DNA of 64,000 bases from Euborellia annulipes. Lineage: Eukaryota; Arthropoda; Insecta; Dermaptera; Anisolabididae. The position numbers and the translations under genes were made by a program. Positions 53,698-64,000 of the stretch are shown in pieces. Below the pieces are notes generated by a model. That model saw only the letters and a list, made by a program, of their open reading frames with translations, was not told the DNA's origin and did no database searches. The stretch's first letter is position 1; every line of letters begins with the position of its first letter. The stretch spans positions 1 to 64,000 of the forward strand of contig JAKCPI010000330.1 in NCBI GenBank assembly GCA_023213315.1, written 5' to 3'.

Positions 53698-54114
53698 AAA
53701 ATAAAAATTACAACCTCTTATAATAAATTAAATGGTTAAAATACTCACCTTCCACCTAGAGAAAAAGAACATCTTCTACTATTCAAACAAGATTATCTCA
53801 CCGGTCCAGCATCGTCAAATATTCAAGTATATATAATGTTTTTAAAAACAATGAAATAATCGTACTAGGAAATACTCCCATTTCCATATATACTAATCGC
53901 ATTGCATTTTACAAAAAGAATTGAAGGGAGAACTCTTTAAACCCTACTAAAAGTATTTATGCTGCAGCTAGTTTCATATTCGGATTAAATAAACCAACAT
54001 CAAATAAACATACTCACAAAAATTGTGGATTCATTGAATATTAATATCAAGATATATATATTGTTTTAGAAAGTTCATTCTTGATAAAGAAGCAATTTGA
54101 TAGCAAATAATAAT

Positions 54115-55570
54115 AAAATGTGATTGGGTGGGCTGACTTGTAAAATAACTTCAATGTTTAATTTATTATTATATTTAAATAAAAGCCTAGAAATAATTTA
54201 TTAAATTATAGGCAAGAAATAGCCTGCCTATTCGGATAGGTGATATCACATAGCCCACTTATATATCTATGAATAATTTATATCAGCTGCAAATCAACTT
54301 TTAATAAAAATATTTCAAAACAATTGATGTTTTTTACCTGATATAAAGATTTTATTTTATGGTTTTTTTCTTTTTAAATAAATTTATATGTAATTAAACA
54401 GTTTGATTAAAACCTGATAAATTATTTGTTATATATATATAATTGTTTGATTTCTATCAGCAAAAGCCATTTCTTTGTTATGATTTGACACATTGTTGAA
54501 TCATCTTTATCAGATGTCTTTTAATTATATTTATAAAATCATTGTCTCTAGGATAATTAAACAATAAGAGGATAATCCTCTTATTGTTAGATATTTAACA
54601 GCCACTTTATTTCTTCTAAGATAATTTGTCAAATAAGGAATATTACATGCATTTTTTTTATAATTTCTTTTTTGAATTTATTTTGACCCAATATTTAATG
54701 ATTTAATCAATTATGATTTATTTTTGATTTGCAATCTTTTAGTTCAGAAAATAAATTAATGAAATGTTCCTTATTTGACAAATTATTTTAGAGATTTTTT
54801 TTTTAATAAAACTTGAAATATTAATTTTCTTTTTATAAATACTCAATAATTAAATGACATTTAATAATGATTCAGAAATATATCATATCATTGAAACGAA
54901 ATGGCCCCTTAACATAGAAATCAAACAATTTTATATATACATGTATATATAAATAATTTGACAGATGCATTCAAGTTTTTAATCAATTCATTCAACCATC
55001 AATAATTTTATTTTTATTTATTTAAATAGAAAAAAATTTAATCAAATAAAATCTTTATTTGAGGTAAATTACATTGATTGAAATGAAATATTTCTATTAA
55101 TGCCTGATGTTCATTTTGAAAGTAAAATATTATTTTAAGATTGTCTTAAATAATTTTAAGGTGATTTGGTAAATAAAACAAGCCCAGCACTAAATATTTA
55201 GGGCCTAGAGGCTTTCAAGGTAAGAGTAAAAATAAAAAATCAGAAATTTTGAACAAGCAATGAATGAGCATCAAACGTTTTTGGAAATAATTCAAATTAA
55301 TTCATTTTTTTGATCTGGAAAAGAAATTGCTTGGCATCTCAGATAACTAAAAGTTTTTTCTTTTTATATTAATATAATAAAATATAAGTGTAAATAAAAA
55401 AGTGATTTGGAGTTGATATAAATTATATATATACCGGTATAAGCTTATAGTTGGTTTGATATTACCTTTGCGAATAAGGCATTTCTTGTAGGCCCTTATT
55501 TAAATATAATGGTAAAATAAAAATTGGGCTCAAATAAATAAATATTTTACAAGTCATCCCAGCTGGTTGG
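54115..55570. repeat. Decayed giant palindrome, ~1.45 kb
   Basis: Outer words TGACTTGTAAAATA (54132) and TATTTTACAAGTCA (~55541) are inverse, as are AAAGCCTAG (54182)/CTAGAGGCTTT (~55206), TTTACCTGATATAAAGATTTT/AAAATCTTTATTTGAGGTAAA and GTTTGATTTCTAT/ATAGAAATCAAAC. Centre near 54700. Arms are strongly diverged, so old. No hammerhead box found. Confidence 0.45.
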
Positions 55571-56405
55571 GTGTTGGATGGGAAAAAGAAAAAAGTTATT
55601 TGTCAAAGTGAAGGAAATAGTGAATGAGTTAATAAAACGAATAATCTATTTAGTTTATATAATGTAGATATTAAATTAAAAATAAATATTAAATAATTAA
55701 AGAATAAAAGGAATGAAATATTAAATAAAAGTGAAAATAAAATTTGACAGACAGACAAAGAAAGGTTATCATGTTAAATCACGAGTTTAGAATATTTAAT
55801 TTATTGAAAATAATAATCCTGAACCAATTAAATAAATATTTAAGTGCATTACTGACCTTAAAAATGGAAATAATTAAGATGAAATATAAATAATTTGATC
55901 TGCTGACATGTGAGAAATATTTTAGCCGGCCAAGTCATGGAAGAGATAAAGAGACGCGCCATTCGCTTGCCTTTTCAATCGAGTCAAAGTCAAAGCAATC
56001 GAGCTTCTCGATTTTATTACTTCTTTTGAAAGAAATTTTTATAATTTATATAAAAATAATTGAATATAATTTATTCTATTCAAAAAATTAAATTAAATCA
56101 ATATATAAAATATATTTGAAAACAATTTGTGAAATGTCAGATTCTATCTCATAGGTGCCATATTTGAAATTTTCTTTTAATTCCCTCAACTTCTATTCAC
56201 AAATATTCAAAATATTTGATTTTTTTTTAAATGGTAAGGAATTTAAATTTAATTTCTAAAATAAAAACTGATTGTTAAAAACAAAATTAATTACTAATAT
56301 TAATTTTTATCGACCCACACGATAAATTTTACAATATAACTAAATATCATTTTTTTTCCTTGCTGGGAAATTAAATTTTCCATTGGGTCGGGAAATTTGT
56401 TGTTC
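55571..56405. other. AT-rich non-coding DNA
   Basis: No gene, palindrome or TIR recognised. Confidence 0.35.
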
Positions 56406-56788
56406 GCAGAGTTGGCAAGTTTTATCCAACCGAGTATAATACACGGTTTTATACATGTATAAAACTATCGCGGATAAAACTAGGCTGATGTATAAAAGGT
56501 ATAAAACTGTAAAAAACCAACCCCCCTCCCCCTGAAAAAACAGCTTAAAGGCTTTTCATATTTTATAATGTTTTAAAGCATTGACAATGTTGTTTGCTTT
56601 TTATTTAGTGAATAATATAATCAAAATGTTAATAATTGAAAAATGAAATTTATTTGAATTTCCTTTCTCGTCGGGTTTGCGCATGCGCATCCAAGTTTTA
56701 AACATTTTATACGTTTAATACATTTTATACGTTTTATCCGCAATCTTTGTATAAAACTGCAAAATCGTGTATAAATCCCAACTCTGCT
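56406..56788. mobile_element. MITE with CAGAGTTGG ends, copy 2
   Basis: Collinear with 25049-25387, same orientation, with an extra ATACATTTTATACG-type duplication near the 3' end and inverted CAGAGTTGG/CCAACTCTG termini. Confidence 0.7.
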
Positions 56789-57531
56789 TTCATGTTACTA
56801 ATTTGAATATGAATATTGAATTATTTACATTTTTTTTTCCATCCTTGGAGTAGAATCTTTTTCTTTTCCAATCTAGCAGTAGTTGGATTGATAAAAAGAA
56901 ATGCGAATATTTAGGTGAGGGAAAATCAAGCTCGGGTAAATTTTGGTCCAGATAATCTCAAGATGTGATGCTCTGAGTGAATTCCAATATTTATTCTAAC
57001 AATTTGTAACCAAAAAAAGAAAAATATGTCACTTTTTTCGGAATAGTGTGAATATTTTTTCTTAAATTCATTTGGGCCATAAAAAACTAGACTATTCATA
57101 AGAGATTATTTTTTGAAGAGCATTAAATTTACTAAAAAAAAAGGTCCTCTCTTCAAAAAATTACTGATAACTTTTTTTTGCTGGACCAACCGTTAAGGTG
57201 TTAATAGTCAAATTTAGAGGAAACCGATGAACTTTGACCTTCTGGCGGGTCAGGTAAACGTTTCCCATCGGTCGGAAGGTAATTTTTACTTATATAAAGG
57301 AACAAAATAAGGTGTACGTATTTTCATGATTCTGAATTTTTATTTTTAGCCATCTATAAACTTGGACCACACTAATAAATATATATATATGAAGGGCTTA
57401 GTGGAAGACAATCATGAGCAGTAGCGTATCCAGGTGGGAGCGAGCGCCAACAACATACATTCATTTGCAATTACAAATTACATTTAATTATTTATGTTCA
57501 TGACAGTTGAGCGGGAACCTGTACTTGAGGA

Positions 57532-57562
57532 AGGCCACAGAATGAGTGGCCGAAACGTTGTA
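57532..57562 (+). ncRNA. Variant hammerhead, single copy
   Basis: UUGAGGA (57535-57541; C3 to U), extra A, perfect stem II GGCCAC/GUGGCC, GAAAC (57552-57556), GUU. Followed by AAATAAACGACAG. Confidence 0.4.
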
Positions 57563-57926
57563 ATTTTTACAAATAAACGACAGTTAAACCGAAAATCTAA
57601 TTCTTTTACTAATGATAACAACTGTGAAAGCCTAAACTTAAAATACAAGTTTGAAACTATGGTGCTATAGGAAACTAAATATATCTCGACACAAAAAATC
57701 TGGTGTGACCGGCACGGTGCACAACTTTCTATTACCGAAGGGTTGTTTGCTGGGGGCCTGTCACACCAGATTTTTTATTTTAAAGATATCAGCAGAAAGA
57801 AAAAAATAGATACCGTACATACACTGTTGCCACTTGGATCATAATTTAGAATTTGCTGCAAGGCACATACAGCTCTCGCATTTTGATGGTAATCATCTGA
57901 TCTATTACACACAGGTTTGGAACTTA

Positions 57927-58995
57927 CAAGGAGAGTACACGGTTGACTCGTCACCGATTTTGATCTCCTTTTATTTGGTGAATTTATACTGAAAAATATT
58001 TGTATTCTGATCGAACTTTTCGTCCAATGCGCCCTGTAACAATTTTTTTTTCTCATCTGAAATTTTAAAATCTGAAAAGGATTGTTATAAGGCTCAAAGA
58101 AAAGCATATCAACAACAACAACTGATAGCCTAAAGGGTAGAGGAGAGCATTTGTAATCCAGGGATCCCAAGTTCAAAACTTGGGTTGTCATTTTTTTTTT
58201 TTTTTTTTTTGTTTTTATTATAAAAAAATAAATATTATATTATAAAAATATTTTATTTATATTTGCGACATATTTATTACATATTTATACAGAAAACAAT
58301 GAATAATAAGTCAATTAGATATATAAATGAATAATTCAGGGGCGTATATAAGGGGGAGGTCGAGGGGCCGAGGGCATATACCGTACATATATAGGAATAT
58401 AGAGCCAATAATGGGTCTCGCCCCCCCCCTCCCTCCCGAAATGTTTGCGCAACCCCATAGCGCGAAAATGTTGGCTCTACAAAAGAGGAAATGTTCCGCG
58501 AACGGCACATGAAGAAAATTTTGGTTTCGCTGGTGGCAAAAATTTTGCGTCTTTAAAAAAAAGGTAATATTTTTTCGGACATATATACAATATATCTAAT
58601 TGATTTATTATTCATTGTTTTCTGTATAAATATGTAATAAATATGTCGCAAATATAAATAAAATATTTTTATAATATAATATAATATTTATTTTTTATAT
58701 AATAAATAATACAAAAAAAAAAAAAAAAAAATGACAACCCAAGTTTTGAACTTGGGATCCCTGGATTACTAATGCTCTCCTCTACCCTTTAGGCTATCAG
58801 TTGTTGTTGTTGATATGCTTTTCTTTGAGCCTTATAACAATCCTTTTCAGATTTTAAAATTTCAGATGAGAAAAAAAAATTGTTACAGGGCGCATTGGAC
58901 GAAAAGTTCGATCAGGATACAAATATTTTTCAGTATAAATTCACCAAATAAAAGGAGATCAAAATCGGTGACGAGTCAACCGTGTACTCTCCTTG
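57927..58995. mobile_element. Long-TIR element in a zinc-finger 3'UTR (TTA target)
   Basis: 1,069 bp, perfect inverted starts CAAGGAGAGTACACGG, flanked by TTA (57924-57926, 58996-58998). The paralogous 3'UTR at ~62455-62462 reads GGAACTTAGATCAG with no insert, i.e. the empty site. A 3-bp TWA-type duplication suggests PIF/Harbinger. The arms include a tRNA-like segment (58118-58190 and inverse), and the centre holds a nested CAGGGGCGTATATA element. Confidence 0.75.
58336..58587. mobile_element. Nested CAGGGGCGTATATA element
   Basis: Interrupts the centre of the long-TIR element; begins CAGGGGCGTATATAAGGGGG, has a poly-C run and CGCGAAAATG words, and relates to the repeat at 2130-2334. Confidence 0.45.
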
Positions 58996-59107
58996 TTAGA
59001 TCAGAATATACTTCAAGTAGCTTGGGCAATAAATCATAATTCCGGTTATAAATCGACAATTGAAAAAATGGCACTAGAGCAAAATTTACTTCAGTTCTTC
59101 ATTTATA

Positions 59108-60856
59108 TTATTTTTGGCCAGAATGAATTCGTAAATGACTGATTAGGTTAGATTTTTCATTAAATTGTTTGGAACAAACTCCACATTTATATTCTTTTTG
59201 GTGAGAACAAATAGCTAAATGACGCTTTAAATCAAATTTTCGATTAAATTGTTTAGAACAAACTTCACATTTATATTCTTTTTGGTGAGAATGAATAGCT
59301 AAATGACGCTTTAAATCAAATTTTCGATTAAATTGTTTAGAACAAACTTCACATTTATAATCTTTTTGGCCAGAATGAGTTCGTAAATGACGACTTAAAT
59401 CACATTTTTGAACAAATTGTTTAGAACAAATATCACATTTGTAATCTTTTTGGCCAGAATGAAATCGTAAATGTGTTGTGAGATCCGATTTTCGAATAAA
59501 TTGTTTAGAACAAATATCACATTGGTAATCTTTTTGGCCAGAATGAATTCGTAAATGTGTTGTGAGATCCGATTTTTGAATAAATTGTGTAGAACAAATT
59601 TCACATTGGTAATCTTTTTGGCCAGAATGAATTCGTAAATGACGCCTTAAATCGGATTTTTCAACAAATTGTTTAGAACAAACTTGACATTTGTAATCTT
59701 TTTGGCCAGAATGAATTCGTAAATGACTGATGAGATCAGATTTGTAATTAAATTGTTTAGAACAAATTTCACATTTGTAATCTTTTTGGCCAGAATGAAT
59801 TCGTAAATGTCTATTGAGATGAGATTTTCGATTAAATTGTTTAGAACAAACTTCACATTTATAATCTTTTTGGCCAGAATGAATTCGTAAATGACTGATG
59901 AGATGAGATTTTTGAATAAATTGTTTAGAGCAAACTTCACATTTGTAATCTTTTTGGCCAGAATGAATTCGTAAATGTCTATTGAGATGACATTTATGAA
60001 TAAATTGTTTAGAGCAAATTTCACATTTATAATCTTTTTGGCCAGAATGAATTCGTAAATGACTGATGAGATGAGATTTTCGATTAAATTGTTTAGAACA
60101 AACTTCACATTTATATTCTTTTTGGCCAGAATGAATTCGTAAATGACTGATTAGGTTAGATTTTTGAATAAATTGTTTAGAACAAATTTCACATAAAAGA
60201 GATTTCTTCGGTTGGGATTTTTTGTTAGCGAATGACGAGTTGCAACTTTTCTTTTTAGAAACTGAGTTAGTTTTCTCATTTTGTTCTTTTTTTTTAAATT
60301 CTTGCTTTTTTTTTAATGTTTCTTTTTTTCCTGAAAATGAAATATCTTAAGCAAAAATAAAAAAGAATGAATAAAACTTAATGTAATAAATTGAATTAAA
60401 AATTGGTTTACTTTTACCTTTTTTTGATGGTTTTTTGAGGAAATCAAAATTTCTTTTATCTAATCTTTGTATAACGTTTGATAGACATTTTTTAGAATGC
60501 TTCCATAGAAAATATAAATTTATAAAATTGGTTTTACAATGTATACATGGAAAGACTGGACCTAAAATCAAAAACAATATTACAAATACAAAAACCCTTA
60601 TCTTTGAGGGTGCTTATAACCTATTTATTGATGGTGAGAATGAAGTCAGCATTCACATTTATAGCTAGCAAATGTCAGAGATTACAAATTTAATATTAAA
60701 ATCATCAAAATTAAAACAAAAAGGAATAAGAAAATTAAAGAAAACGAATTACTGCAAATAAATGACATATAGGTTATAAAATAAAAATAAATTACCAATA
60801 TGAATGGGGTATTTGATATCATCTTTTGAAATGTCTTCTTGCTTAATAAACGACAT
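59108..60856 (-). CDS. C2H2 zinc-finger protein A, 13 array fingers (3 exons)
   Basis: Exons 60856-60796, 60561-60418, 60330-59108; 475 aa, all phases consistent. Exon 1 gives a short acidic N-terminus (MSFIKQEDISKDDIKYPIHI). Exon 2 has an isolated degenerate finger (CIHC...HSKKC). Exon 3 has a Lys-rich linker and 13 tandem 28-residue fingers of the form CEVCSKQF-x8-HLRIH with an HSGQKDYKC linker. Helix positions -1, 3 and 6 vary between fingers (e.g. Q/N/S, R/H/S, R/H/R, E/D/R, Q/D/T), so it should read a long DNA sequence. Finger 12 has Cys for the last His (HLAIC). Probably a nuclear DNA-binding regulator; target unknown. Its 3'UTR is interrupted by the long-TIR element. Confidence 0.9.
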
Positions 60857-61244
60857 GTTTTGTTTTTTTTAACAATTGACAATTTTTAATATCTAATTGT
60901 AATTAAATAATCCAAAAGGTGGACAAAACAAAATAAAATTTAACAAAGAATAAAAGTATATTACAGTCAAAAAAAAAATATGGCCACTTTAATTAACGAT
61001 GTAAGCGCTCTCAGGTGCTGGAGATGCGAACTATTCCATAGGTGAGAAAATCAACCTGAAATTTCATACATAGGTTTTTTCTAGTGTGAGAACAAATTGA
61101 ATATAAAATACATTCCAAAAAGAATCAAGTTAATTAATATTTCATATTTAAAAGAACGAGTTTATGATTTCAAAATAAAACGAATTACTACAAAGAAATA
61201 GCCAAATGAAATGACATATAGGTTATAAAATAAAAATAAATTAC

Positions 61245-61305
61245 CAATATGAATGGGGTATTTGATATCATCGTTTGAAATGTCTTCTTGCTTGATAAAC
61301 GACAT
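61245..61305 (-). pseudogene. Orphan third copy of zinc-finger exon 1
   Basis: 61 nt encoding MSFIKQEDISNDDIKYPIHI with the same G|GTAATT donor and the same ~60 bp upstream as the exon 1 of genes A and B, but no matching exons 2-3 before gene A's own exon 1. It could be a relic of a third tandem unit or an alternative first exon splicing to 60561 in the same phase. Confidence 0.6.
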
Positions 61306-62561
61306 GTTTTTAACAATTGATAATTTTTAATATCTAATTGTAATTAAATAATCCAAAAGGTGGACAAAACCAATAAAAGTATAGTCGAGTGCAGATGGTG
61401 CAGATCCAGTTTATTTCACAGAGTATATATATTTATTATTTATATTTATTCCCTGCAGGCAGGGCCACTTTAATTAACGATGTAAGCGCTCTCAGGTGGA
61501 GATGGAAACTATTCGATAGGTGGGAAAATTAACCTGGAATTTCAAACATAGGTTTTCTCTACACTGAGAAAGAATTGCATTCATGTCAAAAATTACATGT
61601 CGAGATTTTTATGAAAGTGAAACACGTTTTGAGGTTTTCTGAGTCAAAAAAAAGGGGGGTCGCGCAAAATTTGTATGTGAAGGTGACACATTATCGAAAA
61701 ATATTAGAGAAATCCTTAGTACATTACTTAACATGAATGGTTTCACTATATTTCATCTTTTTCTATTAATTTTATATTTAAAGAAGTTATTATTGGTAAA
61801 AATAACAGGAAATTTTAAAGGCCTAAGAGCAGGGGGGCCCTAACCACAGGGCTAAATGGGCTCTAGCCCCAGGGCGCAAGCCTTTTGGGGGCGGCAATAT
61901 CTATATTTTTTTGTTCTTATTAGTTATTTAGTTATTAGTCATTTATTTATTAGTTTTATAAAAATTCATTTTTCATTTTATTAGTTTTCACTTATTTTTA
62001 AATTAAAACACTTTCTTAAAATATTGTTTTTTTTCTTAAATGTTTTTTGATTTAATTAAATTTTATTTTTGTTTAGTATAAAAGTAATAAATAGATTTTT
62101 TCTAGTTCTGACACTTTTGTATAACTTTTCCGGACACCCCGCTCCCATTTGCCATTCTGTGTATTTTCTTAGGAAGAGGGGCGCGTTATTTCTAGTAGCC
62201 CACGGGCGCCGAATTTCTTAAGACGGCCCTGCCTAAGAGTAAGGAATAGTTTTAGGCGTATACCATACGTATATATTAAACTAATAAATTAAGTACCGAT
62301 TTAACATTTTTTATTTAAAGATATCCACAGAAAGAAAAAAATACATACCGTACATATACGACGGCACTTTGATCTTAATTTAGAATTTGCTGCAAGGCAC
62401 ATACAGCTCTCGCATTTTGATGGTAATCATCTGATCTATTACACACAGGTTTGGAACTTAGATCAGAATATACTTCAAGTAGCTTGGGCAATAAATCATA
62501 ATTCCGGTTATAAATCGAAAATTGAAAAAATGGCACTAGAGCAAAATTTACTTCATTTATA
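61306..62561. other. Spacer between zinc-finger paralogues
   Basis: Holds duplicated promoter-proximal sequence of the orphan exon, a duplicated block (TTTAATTAACGATGTAAGCG at ~60986 and ~61469), a GGGCCxTA/CGGCCCTG repeat (~61830-62235), and the 3'UTR of gene B (~62370-62561), shared with gene A's 3'UTR. Confidence 0.5.
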
Positions 62562-63931
62562 TTATTTTTGGCCAGAATGAATTCGTAAATGTCTATTGAG
62601 ATGAGATTTGTAATTAAATTGTTTAGAACAAACATCACATTTATATTCTTTTTGACCAGAATGAATTCGTAAATGAATGATTAGGTTAGATTTTTGATTA
62701 AATTCTTTAGAACAAACTTCACATTTGTAATCTTTTTGGCCAGAATGAATTCGTAAATGTCTATTGAGATAAAATTTTCGATTAAATTGTTTAGAACAAA
62801 CTTCACATTTGTAATCTTCTTGTCCAGAATGAATTCGTAAATGACGCCTTAAATCGGATTTTTCAGCAAATTGTTTGGAACAAACTTCACATTTATAATC
62901 TTTTTGGCCAGAATGAATACGTAAATGTCTGATGAGATGATATTTTTGATTAAATTGTTTAGAACAAACTTCACATTTATAATCTTTTTGGCCAGAATGA
63001 ATTCGTAAATGAGGGATGAGATGAGATTTTCGATTAAAGTGTTTAGAACAAACTTCACATTTGTAATCTTTTTGTCCAGAATGAATTCGTAAATGACTGA
63101 TTAGGTTAGATTTTTGAATAAATTGTTTAGAACAAACTTCACATTTGTAATCTTTTTGTCCAGAATGAATTGGTAAATGACGCCTTAAATCGGATTTATA
63201 CTTAAATTGTTTAGAACAAATTTCACATAAAAGAGATTTCTTCGGTTGGGATTTTTTGTTAGCGAATGACGAGTTGGAACTTTTCTTTTTAGAAACTGAG
63301 TTAGTTTTCTCATTTTGGTCTTTTTTTTTAAATTCTTGCTTTTTTTTTAATGTTTCTTTTTTTCCTGAAAATGAAATATCTTAAGCAAAAATAAAAAAGA
63401 ATGAATAAAACTTAATGTAATAAATTGAATTAAAAATTGGTTTACTTTTACCTTTTTTTGATGTTTTTTTGAGGAAATCAAAATTTCTTTTATCTAATCT
63501 TTGTATAACGTTTGATAGACATTTTTTAGAATGCTTCCATAGAAAATATAAATTTATAAAATTGGTTTTACAATGTATACATGGAAAGACTGGACCTAAA
63601 ATCAAAAACAATAATACAAATACAAAAACCCTTATCTTTGAGGGTGCTTATAACCTATTTATTGATGGTGAGAATGAAGTCAGCATTCACATTTATAGCT
63701 AGCAAATGTCAGAGATTACAAATTTAATATTAAAATCATCAAAATTAAAACAAAAAAGAATAAGAAAATTAATTTTTCATATTTAATTAAATCTAAGAAT
63801 TTGTGATTTCAAAAGAAAACGAATTACTGCAAATAAATGACATATAGGTTATAAAATAAAAATAAATTACCAATATGAATGGGGTATTTGATATCATCTT
63901 TTGAAATGTCTTCTTGCTTAATAAACGACAT
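62562..63931 (-). CDS. C2H2 zinc-finger protein B, 8 array fingers (3 exons)
   Basis: Exons 63931-63871, 63595-63452, 63364-62562; 335 aa. Exons 1 and 2 are near-identical to gene A (one difference in exon 2: FLKKTSKK for FLKKPSKK). Exon 3 has the same Lys-rich linker but only eight 28-residue fingers with a different order of helix residues (e.g. first array finger KYKSDLRRH versus IQKSNLISH in A). All C2H2 ligands are intact. Head-to-tail arrangement and shared UTRs show tandem duplication with gain or loss of finger units. Function inferred as a sequence-specific DNA binder. Confidence 0.9.
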
Positions 63932-64000
63932 GTTTTTTTTTTTTTTAACAATTGATAATTTTTAATATCTAATTGTAATTTAATAATCCAAAAGGTGGAC
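63932..64000 (-). promoter_or_regulatory. Conserved upstream segment of zinc-finger exon 1
   Basis: The ~65 bp upstream of the start codon (GTCCACCTTTTGGATTATTT, then AT-rich) is conserved at all three exon 1 copies (also upstream of 60856 and 61305), marking it as 5'UTR or core promoter duplicated with the gene. The window ends here. Confidence 0.45.

Larger units (their letters stand above)
53194..53824. mobile_element. Hammerhead palindrome element E12
   Basis: Flanked by the 10-bp direct repeat AAGTATATAT (53184-53193, 53825-53834). Arms of ~200 bp carry three-stem hammerheads; a ~30-nt tail lies at the right; the centre contains another hammerhead-bearing fragment. Confidence 0.75.

Noticed and set aside
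57775..58191. Open frame of 138 codons on the minus strand
   Set aside because: It spans the boundary between the gene A 3'UTR and the long-TIR element, so it is a chance frame.
59395..60108. Long Asn/Leu/Ile-rich open frame repeated in 28-codon units (minus strand)
   Set aside because: It is an alternative frame of the zinc-finger array; the true frame, confirmed by splice phases and C2H2 ligands, is offset.

Overview
The window is intron-rich, AT-rich invertebrate nuclear DNA, most likely from an arthropod. The ING-family protein ends like its insect orthologues, introns range from about 65 bp to several kb, and intergenic DNA is packed with short repeats. I cannot name the species. No bacterial, organellar or viral gene content was recognised.

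Genes in order. (1) 3112-13263 (+): TXNDC11, an ER-membrane thioredoxin-fold protein, 8 coding exons, with an apparent 1-nt frameshift in exon 2 and two GC-AG introns. (2) 18293-24478 (-): ING4/5-type PHD-finger protein, 5 exons, 280 aa, complete. (3) 25542-27149 (+): a C22orf39/PANTS-type twin-CX9C protein, 3 exons, 152 aa, complete, ending in an apparent CaaX box. ING and C22orf39 diverge from a ~1 kb promoter region. (4) 29551-30742 (-): RBM45, the last two coding exons only; the 5' exon was not found. (5) 59108-60856 (-) and 62562-63931 (-): tandem paralogous C2H2 zinc-finger genes with identical three-exon structure but 13 and 8 array fingers. An orphan third copy of their first exon lies between them. 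Three further candidate exons or micro-genes on the minus strand, and one exon pair on the plus strand, are given at low confidence.

The 30.7-59 kb stretch, the introns and the 13.3-18.3 kb interval are mostly mobile-element DNA. I see TTAA-flanked (piggyBac-like) elements, hAT-type MITEs with 8-bp target duplications, TA-flanked mariner/Tc1 relics, tRNA-derived SINEs (often as inverted pairs), a TWA-type insertion in a zinc-finger 3'UTR, and many nested palindromes.

The main discovery is a family of palindromic elements whose two arms carry divergent hammerhead-ribozyme motifs (CUGANGA, stem II, GAAA, a very short and usually self-complementary stem III, then NUH). I count about 25 motifs on both strands, 17 with an intact core. 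In nine palindromic units and one single-arm unit the insert lies between exact 9-13 bp direct repeats. The palindrome occupies all of the insert except a short single-copy tail at one end. This fits non-autonomous Penelope-like retroelement terminal repeats, which are known to carry small hammerheads. No reverse transcriptase or GIY-YIG ORF is visible, so mobilisation would have to be in trans. Several elements are dated relative to one another by nesting and by empty sites inside the window.
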